Assembly: GCF_000152705.1 (NCBI RefSeq)
Contig: NZ_CH672413.1
Coordinates: forward strand, 2,546,139-2,610,138
Reading direction: 5' to 3'
Source of the DNA: Janibacter sp. HTCC2649
GTDB taxonomy: Bacteria; Actinomycetota; Actinomycetes; Actinomycetales; Dermatophilaceae
DNA: 64,000 bases
Numbering within the stretch: the stretch's first letter is position 1; the number at the start of each line of letters is the position of its first letter. This document shows, one piece after another, positions 53,126-61,200 of the stretch. Both the position numbers and the translations under genes were made by a program. A model generated the notes under the pieces. That model searched no databases. It was not told where the DNA came from and was given only the letters and a program-made list of their open reading frames with translations.

Positions 53126-55251
53126 CGCTCGTCCTCCCCGTCGGTGTCGTCGCTGTCGTCTGAGGAGCCGCCCAAGTCATCGAGCACGGCGTCGAGGGCA
53201 TCGGGTGCCCGCCGGGGACCGCCCCGGCCGGGCACGTTGACCCGGTCGATGGGCCCGAACGTGCCGGCTCCGAGGATCGGGTTGAGCTGGGCCGGGACGC
53301 CGAGGGCGCCGAAGGCGAGCAGCCCTGTGGCGAGGTCATGGTCGAGTCGCAAGGCTCCGGCGGTGAGGTCGGTGACCTCACGCCGGGGCAGGTCGCGCAG
53401 GTTCACGACGGGCAGCGGCGCGTCGCGGATGACTCGCGCCAGGTCGAGGAGCGGGAGGGAGAGGTCGGCGTCGATGGCGAAGCCACCGGCCAATGACTTC
53501 GCCAGGCCTTCGCCCTCGAGGGCGTCGAGACGCATCGACGTCCCGGCAGTGACCGGTGGCAGCGGCTCGCCGATGACCGCCGACGGGCTGGCCGCGAGGC
53601 GACGGGCCAGACCACGACCGAGGAGCACGCCAAGTGCCCGATCCGGCCGCATCTTGAGCCCTTCGAGGTCCATGCCTTCGAGCGTCTTCGCCCACATCGC
53701 CTCGCGCCGGGCCGTTTGGTAGTGCGTCTGGCGCCACGAGAGCAGGGCGGTGACCATGGCTGGAGTGCTCAGCGCGAGCAACCGTCCGATCTCGAAGGCG
53801 ACCGCGAGAGAGAGGTCCTCGCGTCGGTCGGGCACGACGGCACGCAACTGGTCGGCGGTGTGCGCGAGCGGCAACCGGTCCGCCTCGGTGTCCGCGGGGT
53901 GCGGCAGCAACGGCCCGCGATACCAGGCGCGCACGTTGTCGCCGCGTCGCGTGCGCTGGTCGATGCCGACGTGGCCGGTCTCGACCACCTCGAGCGGCAG
54001 CAGCCCCGGGGTGCGACCCGGCGTGCGCAGCGGGTCCCCCGGCGCCGGCGGGATGGCCGGCTCGGGCGGGAGAGTCCCGAGCAGCCCGGAGTCGAGGTGC
54101 TCCTCCATGAGGCCACGGAAGGTCACCTGCCCGACGGACGTGAACGACCAGTGGAGCAGGACCGGGAAGCGGTACTGAGGGTCGAGCAGCTGGAAGATCC
54201 CAGAGGTGTCCTTGAGCTTCCCGAACGGCTGCGCCATCTTCGCGTAGACCGAGTCCGACGCCGCGGCCGTGCCGGTCGCCCACCCCTCGCGCAGCTGGGC
54301 GCTGACGATCTGGCTCTCCTTGACGACGGTGGCCTTGCGGGTGGCGAGCACCTCCATCCCGGCGGCGTGCGGACCGCCAGCGATGTGCGTCGTGGCGTTG
54401 ACCGACGGGCCCTTCCAGATCTCGGCGGCCTTGGTCGTGCCCATGATCACGTGGTCGCTGTCGGCCGCGTCGAGGACGAGCTCGGCGATCTCGAGCACCG
54501 CGTAGTCAGAGAACGTCCGCTGCGGCGGGGACTCACGGCGCAGGACGTTGAACTGGCCCTCGAGGTTGATCAGCGCACAGAGATAGGTGACCGGGACCTC
54601 GAGCCCGGCGGCGTCGCGTCCGGGCAGCGGGAGCCGGTTCGCGACGACGACCGACAGGAACCCATCGTCGTCGCCCATCATCATCTCGGTGTCGTGGATG
54701 TCGACCTCGCGGGCGTGCGCGAGCAGGGGCACGTCCTTCTGCGTCGGCAGGACCTTGTCGATGATCGACTGGCGCACGAGCAGGTAGTTGCCCTGCGCCA
54801 CGTCCGGCACCCCGGGCAGCACCTGACCGGGCGTCACGCACTCGGCCACGGGCTTGTTGAGGATGAGCTCGGCCTCGCTCTCGGCGATGACGACGAGCGC
54901 GAGCCACGGCGTCGTCGGCTTGTCGAGGTCGGTCTCGTTCTCGGGGTCGACCGTCCGCTCCCACGGCAGCGTCCGCCGCTTGATGACGATCTGGGGCAGC
55001 CGACTGCCGTACGCCCCCTCGGTGTTCGCGGGCGGATAGGTCGACAGCACCTGGTCCGGCGGCAGCTGGAACCGCGGGGACGTCACCCGCACGTGGGTCT
55101 GCAGCGCCTCGACGGGCAGGGCGCCGGGGGCGAGCGGACCCTTGGGCCCCGTCGCGCTGAGGTCCTGGTCGCTCGTGAACCGGTAGTCGCCGGCCGGCAG
55201 GACCGGTGCGAGGTTGGCGTAGAGCTGGAAGAAGCCGTTCTTGACGGTCAT
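53122..55251 (-). CDS. Giant-operon gene B: 709-residue conserved protein of unknown function
   Basis: Soluble protein without signal peptide, opening FFQLYANLAPVLPAGDYRFT. Recognisable blocks are LPQIVIKRRTLPWERTVD and PWLALVVIAESEAELIL near residues 85-140, then YLLVRQSIIDKVLPTQKDVP and a beta-rich stretch (VPVTYLCALINLEGQFNVL). A Pro-rich linker (PPEPAIPPAPGDPLRTPGRT) near 395-415 separates a helical C-terminal domain, and the last 20 residues are an acidic tail (SSDDSDDTDGEDER). The ATG overlaps the giant gene A stop by ATGA. Function unknown. Confidence 0.72.
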   Translation of the reverse strand: MTVKNGFFQLYANLAPVLPAGDYRFTSDQDLSATGPKGPLAPGALPVEALQTHVRVTSPRFQLPPDQVLSTYPPANTEGAYGSRLPQIVIKRRTLPWERTVDPENETDLDKPTTPWLALVVIAESEAELILNKPVAECVTPGQVLPGVPDVAQGNYLLVRQSIIDKVLPTQKDVPLLAHAREVDIHDTEMMMGDDDGFLSVVVANRLPLPGRDAAGLEVPVTYLCALINLEGQFNVLRRESPPQRTFSDYAVLEIAELVLDAADSDHVIMGTTKAAEIWKGPSVNATTHIAGGPHAAGMEVLATRKATVVKESQIVSAQLREGWATGTAAASDSVYAKMAQPFGKLKDTSGIFQLLDPQYRFPVLLHWSFTSVGQVTFRGLMEEHLDSGLLGTLPPEPAIPPAPGDPLRTPGRTPGLLPLEVVETGHVGIDQRTRRGDNVRAWYRGPLLPHPADTEADRLPLAHTADQLRAVVPDRREDLSLAVAFEIGRLLALSTPAMVTALLSWRQTHYQTARREAMWAKTLEGMDLEGLKMRPDRALGVLLGRGLARRLAASPSAVIGEPLPPVTAGTSMRLDALEGEGLAKSLAGGFAIDADLSLPLLDLARVIRDAPLPVVNLRDLPRREVTDLTAGALRLDHDLATGLLAFGALGVPAQLNPILGAGTFGPIDRVNVPGRGGPRRAPDALDAVLDDLGGSSDDSDDTDGEDER

Positions 55252-58200
55252 CGCTGCCTCCTCGGTGCGTCGGTCCAGGTGAGCTGGGCGCCATCGCCGT
55301 CCGTGGCCAGCAGGCGACCGACGACGGCATCGAGCCCGTCCCGGGCACAACGTTCTGCGTATGCCGTGTGCCCACCTTCGGGGTCGACTGCGGCGAGCAC
55401 TCCGGTCACCTGCCAGGTCCCGCCCGAACTGACCACGACGCGCACCCCGCCCTCGGCGATCTGCTCTCGGTCGGGGATGACCTGGTGGACGAGCACAGTG
55501 GTGGTTCCGAGGACGACGGCAACGGGGGGCCGATGGGTGCCGTCGGCGGCGAGCGCCGGTGTCGCGCCGATGAACTCGATGTCAGCGGACGTGAGTGACG
55601 AGGGTGCCTGGCCAGTGAGGGCCACGGCGATGACCGTCACGGGAGCGGAGAAGCGGGTGATGATCTGGCGCGCCGTGGCCACGAGCTCGTCGGCCTCGCA
55701 CCACCCCGTGGCGGTGGCGTTCTGGAACGACCCACCGGCGGCATCGACGCTCAGGGTGCAGCCGGCGCTCACGCCGACGTGGCTGCCGAGCCGGGCGACG
55801 CGGCTGCGCGAGGTCCACCCGACGCTCGACGGGGTTGTGGGCGCCCCAGCCGTTCCGGCCGATCCGGCGGCTGCGGCGGGGAAGGCCGAGCCACCGGCGT
55901 GCGCCGCGACGAGAGTGGTCCCGACGGGCACCTCGACGCTGGCACCCGAGACGACCGAGTCGCTCGTGACCGTCCGCCCGGTGACGGTGACGATGCGTGC
56001 GCTGCCGTCGACGGCCAGCGAGGGGCGGCGCTCGGGATCGACGTCGATCTGGGCGTCGGGGCTGCGCAGGACGACGATGTCGCCGGGGCGCAGCCGGGTG
56101 CCGGTGGCGTCAGCGCGGGCCGCGCGCGAGTTGCGTCGTGGGGTGGGACGAGTCGTCCCGGCCAGTCCACCGAGCCCGCCGACGACCGGTCCACCACCGC
56201 CGTTGGCGAGGGAGGAGCCCACGCGCCCCACGGCATACGTGCGAGTTGTTCCGACGACGTCGGTGCGCGGAAGCGTGGTCGCGAGCACGGTGCCGCCGCG
56301 CACCACTCCCGGCGCTGCGGCCCGGCGCAGGACGACCGGCACGTGGGCGCCGAGGCGGCCCTTGACCGACTCGAGGGTGGGGGCCGGGCGGCGCTTGAGG
56401 CGACCGTCGGCGACCGTCGTGCCTGAGGCGCGCACCGCTGCACCGACGCCGGACGTCATGAGGGCGGCCACCACGGGCCGGTGCGCGATGGGGACCTTGA
56501 CGGTGGCGACGTCCGCGAGCGAACGCGCACCGTCGGCGCCGTTGGCCTTGGCGAGACCGTCGGTGAGGGAGCCGATGCGGGGCGGGGAGACACGGTCGCG
56601 GCGATAGGAAGCGCGGGCCAGAGCGCTGTGCTGCCCGGCCGCCATGACGTCGAGAACCGTTGGGAAAAGCGTGGATCGGGCGAGAGTGAGGGCAGCATCG
56701 GACGTGCCGGGCACCGGCAGGTCGAGATCGCGCGAGGTCTTGAGGAAGGCGGCCCGGGTGGCGCCGGTCGCACGGAGCGGGAGGGGGCGGCGGCCGGCCA
56801 CGACGCGGCGGTACTCGATCTGTGGCCCGACCGGGTTGAGCGTGATCCCGGCGACGAGGGTGATGCGGTTGCCGGCCGTGATGACGTCGGTGCTGGGGAG
56901 CGCGGGTGCGGAGCCGAGTGACTTCGGGGAGCCCCAGACGCCGAGCGGGTAGTGGTCGCGGTCGATGCGTGATGTGCCCGCGAGGGCCTGGAGGTGCGCG
57001 GCGTCGGGCTGCCAGTGGCCCTGGAAGTCGAGGCGTTCGAGCGAGACGCGCACGGTCGAGGTGAGGCCACCAGCACCCATCGGTGCGAGACCGAGCCCCG
57101 TTGCCGCGCCGTTGGAAAGAGTGAGCGCCACCGGGGTCGGGGTGCCGAGTCCGAGGTCCACATGGGACGCCGGGATCGTCGTGGTGAAGGTCAGCTCGAA
57201 CTCGGCGAAGACCTGGAACGGGAGGGCGAAGGTGCCGTCGGAGGTCGGCGCACCCTTGGCGCTCGTCGTCGCGGTCGGCAGGGTCCCGCGCCCGGTGATG
57301 GCCGAGAGCGCCTTGGCCGCGTTGCCGGCGTCCTCGAGGTACTTCGTGACGAACTTGTCCCACGGCAGGGTCTCCGGCTCGACCCGGGTCTTCTGTCCGA
57401 ACTCGACCGGCACCGTGCACGGCCCGATCTCGAACTCGGCCTTGCCGGCGAACTCCGGACCCCAGACCTTGATCTTGGCGCCGATGGAGATCGAGAAGGA
57501 CAGCGACCCGAACGGCCATGGGAGGTCGATGTCGATGCCGGCGGAGATGCGGGCGTAGGCCATGACCTCGAACCAGAACGGGTCGAAGTAGACGATGCCG
57601 TGGGCCCCGAAGGCGACCTTGGCCCAGACCCAGCCGAAGTCGAGGCTGACCTCGATGTCGACGCCCGCCATGAGCGCTTCGGAGGTGAGGGCGAAGTAGG
57701 AGCCGCCCTTGATGACGATGGCGTCGCTGATCTGCCAGACCAGGCCCAGCCGCGGCACCTGGGGGTAGCCGACGGGCACCGGGAAGTCGGGGTGGTAGCC
57801 GCCCATGGTGAGGACGAACTGTCCGGCGAGCGGCCCCTTCCACCAGATCGCGAACGCGAAACCGCCGGTGAGCCGGACGTCCTCGTAGAGCAGCCACGAG
57901 TTGTCGGTGAGCTGGGCCTTGATGAGGAAGACGCCCTCGGTCGTCGAGAAGTGCGCGAGCAGGGCCAGCTCGATCGAGACGATCGCCGCACCTGGGCGGG
58001 GCAGGGCCATCCGGGCGAGGCCGAAGAGGTTGATCTCGAGGCCGTTGCCGAACGACACAGCGATGACCGCGACACCGTCGACGAGGTTGAAGGAGGTGAA
58101 CGAAATACCTGCGGCGAACCAGAACTCACCCATCCGGTGGGGGAAGTACTCGGAGAGCTCGCGCAGGCGCACCATCGGGTCGGAGGGCGGGGAGGCGGCT

Positions 58201-61200
58201 GGGTCGAGGGCCTGGATGAAGGGGAACTCGCCGAACCTCGACAGATCGTCCGGGACCTTGAGGCCGCGGTTGATGCCCAGGCCTCCGCCGATGCCGGTGA
58301 GGAAGAACATCGGCGGCCCGCCGAACGGACCGTTGACGCCACCGAAGATGAAGAACGACGCGTTGCCGTGGTCGTTGGTGAACCCGCCGAAGACCGACAG
58401 CCCGTATGCCGCGAAGCGCCCGACGAGCATGCCGACGTAGGAGACCGCTCCGGCCTCGGTGAACTTGAGCAGGCCACCGGACAGCGAGACCCCCGCCATC
58501 TCGGCGGCGACGGCGATGCCGTTGAGGTCGACCGCCCAGTTGCGCAGGTCGGCGACGTCGCCGCCCTTCCAGGTGATGCCGAGACCGTCGACGGCGCCCG
58601 TGAGGCCGAAGAGCGAGATCTGGCCCGAGAAGAGCAGGCTGATCGAGGTGACCGAGCCGTCGCTCTCGGTGGTGTTGAGACCCACGCGTTCGACATAGAG
58701 CGGGCCGAGCTGACGCTGGATGACGAGCCACCACGGTCCGGGCGGGTCGCCGGCACGCAGGGTGATCCCGAGTTCTTCGGTGGGGCCGGGGTGCTTCTGG
58801 AGAGCGAACGACGGGCTGAACGACGGCCGGCTCGAGCCGCTGGCCGAGCCGACGTCGGTCATGAGCGAGTTGGCCATCCCGTTGTCGCCGCCACCACCGG
58901 CCGGTGCCACCGAGAGTCCGTCGAGCTTGAGGCGTATGCCGCCGCCGAGGCCTTCGCGGCCGGCCTCGCCATAGAGGTTGACCTCGATGGCGTCGATCGA
59001 GAACCCGTCGAGGTCGACGATGGGGCGCGAGGCACCGGAGAAGCGCAGCCCGACGCCGGCGATGCGGACGCTGGGGACGAGTTCGAGCGAGGTCTTGGTT
59101 CCTTCGAGCAGGAAGATGTTGAGCCCAGCCGGTGGCGTGCCGGTGATCCAGTCGGCGCGCGACACGAGTTCGACCTTGGGGTCACCGCCGGACAGCTCGA
59201 GCGGCTTCTGCACGTCGAGGCGCACGCCGATCCGCTGGTTGCTGCCCGTGGTGGGTTCGGCGACGAGCCCGATCGTCACCTGGTCGCCGATGTCGAGTGA
59301 GAAGCCGGGCGTGATGGTGGCGCAGTTCCAGGCCAGGGTCTGGAGGCGGCCGAGGAGCTGCTCGGGGTGGAAGAGGGCACGCACGAACCCGGGGTCGATC
59401 CGGCGTTGGGCGTTGCTGAAGACGACGTCCTTGAGGAGCGTGGTGGCCCGGGTGCTGATGACCGTGCCGAGCTGTTGGGAGACGAGCCCGGAGACGATCT
59501 CGACGCCGATGCCGAGGAGGTCGGCGGCGATGGCCTCGGGGGTGTCCAATTCGCCGGGAGTCGTCCCGCCGGTGATCGCCCAGAGCTTGGGCGGCAGGGC
59601 GTCCAGCCCCCACCGGAGCTGGACCGACTCGATGTCGTCGACCGCCAGCCCGATCGCTACGAGACGGCTGAACTCGCCGCCGGCCACACCCGCCCGGATC
59701 ACGACGACCGGCCGCAGGGTCGTCGGCCCGAGCGCCACGACGAACGGACCACCGCGCACCGCAACGCGCACCCCGGTCGCGTCGAGCCGCAGCTCGTCGA
59801 CCGCGAACCGCCCCCAGTCCCCCAGGGCGATGTCGCACCCGAAGCTGACCGACGGCGTCCCCGAGCCGTCGATGATGACCTTGAACGGACGCGTCGACCC
59901 GTCGAGGGCACCGAGGTCGAACCGCCGGACCATCCCCGTCAGCGACGAGGCGACGACGGTGTGGCCCGGGTCGAGAGCATCGGCAAGGACGGCCAGACCG
60001 GTGGACGCGAGCGCAGGGAGCCGCGTGAGCAGGACCGCGCCGGGCCCGGGTGGCTGGGTGTAGAGGTCGAGCCTGGCCTTGTCGACCCTGTTGGCGACGA
60101 GCAGGTCGAGCGCTCCGCAGAGGTCGAACGTCGCCTGTGCCACCTGCTGCCGCAGCGAGGCCGCATCGCTGCGGTGGGGGATGAGCTCGTTGAGGGCGAG
60201 GACGATGAGCGACTCCGCCCCCGAAGCGAGGGCGCTCCCGAGACCCGGGCCGGCCGGGACGAGCCGGATGGGGCTCTCCGGCGTGGGTCGCACGAGGTCG
60301 AGCCGCACCGGCGCCGGGTCCGACCCGCCGACCCCGAGGTCGAGGCCCCACCCGTCGACGGTGACGCGCGCGTCGAGGAGGGCAATCGGCGCACCGGTCA
60401 GGCCGATCGACAGGCCACCGGTGAGGTTGGTCGTGATGGGCCGGCCATCGATGGTGGGCGCGAGTGAGACGTGGGCATCCGCCTGGAGCCGACCACTGAC
60501 GACGGCATAGGTCACGGAGACGTCATCGGTGAGTTGCCAGGTCCCGCTCGTGCTGCCCGGCTTGAGGACGCGAGCCGCGGCGTCGAGCAGCGTGACCGTC
60601 GACGCCAACGGGTCCACCCGAGCGCGCAGCCACCCACCCGGATCACTGATGAGCCCCATCGGCAGGATGAGGTCGCGATCACCGGACTCAAGGTCAGCGG
60701 TGCCGAGCAGCCCTGCGGCACTGAGGCATTCGTCGAGCAATGGGTCCTCGACGAGCTCGCGCAGGGCTGACCCGAGACCCTGGAGCAGCAGCGCGGGCAG
60801 GAGGGTCGTCGCGAGAGGGACAAGGCTCTCGGCATTGCCGTTCGGGAGCAGGGCGATCGGCACCACGGCACGCCCCGGGGCCGCGCTGTCGAGACGCAGA
60901 CTCGCGCCTCCCAACCCCGCGTGCCCGACGAGACGCACTCCACCCAAGGAGTCATCGAGCGAGCCGAGGCCGACGTCGAGGCCGACACCTGCGGGACTCG
61001 CGGTGAGGCCGACGGTCAGCGGCACGGGCTCGGTGAGCGCCAACGACCCGGTGATGGTGGCGGTGGCGAGGTCGACGGTGAGCTGCGCAGGTCCGCTTGC
61101 GATCCGGAACGCCGTGAGCGCAACGTCGCTCGGCACCACTCCACCGACGAGCGCGCGGAGGGCGGTCGCCACGGTCTGGGGCGCTGTCGCGACGGCCGAC

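Noticed and set aside
53716-59300. Very long plus-strand frames (963 and 768 codons) opposite genes A and B
   Set aside because: They have mirror composition (Arg/Glu/Gly/Asp) and no start signals or domains; the minus strand carries the coherent coding pattern.
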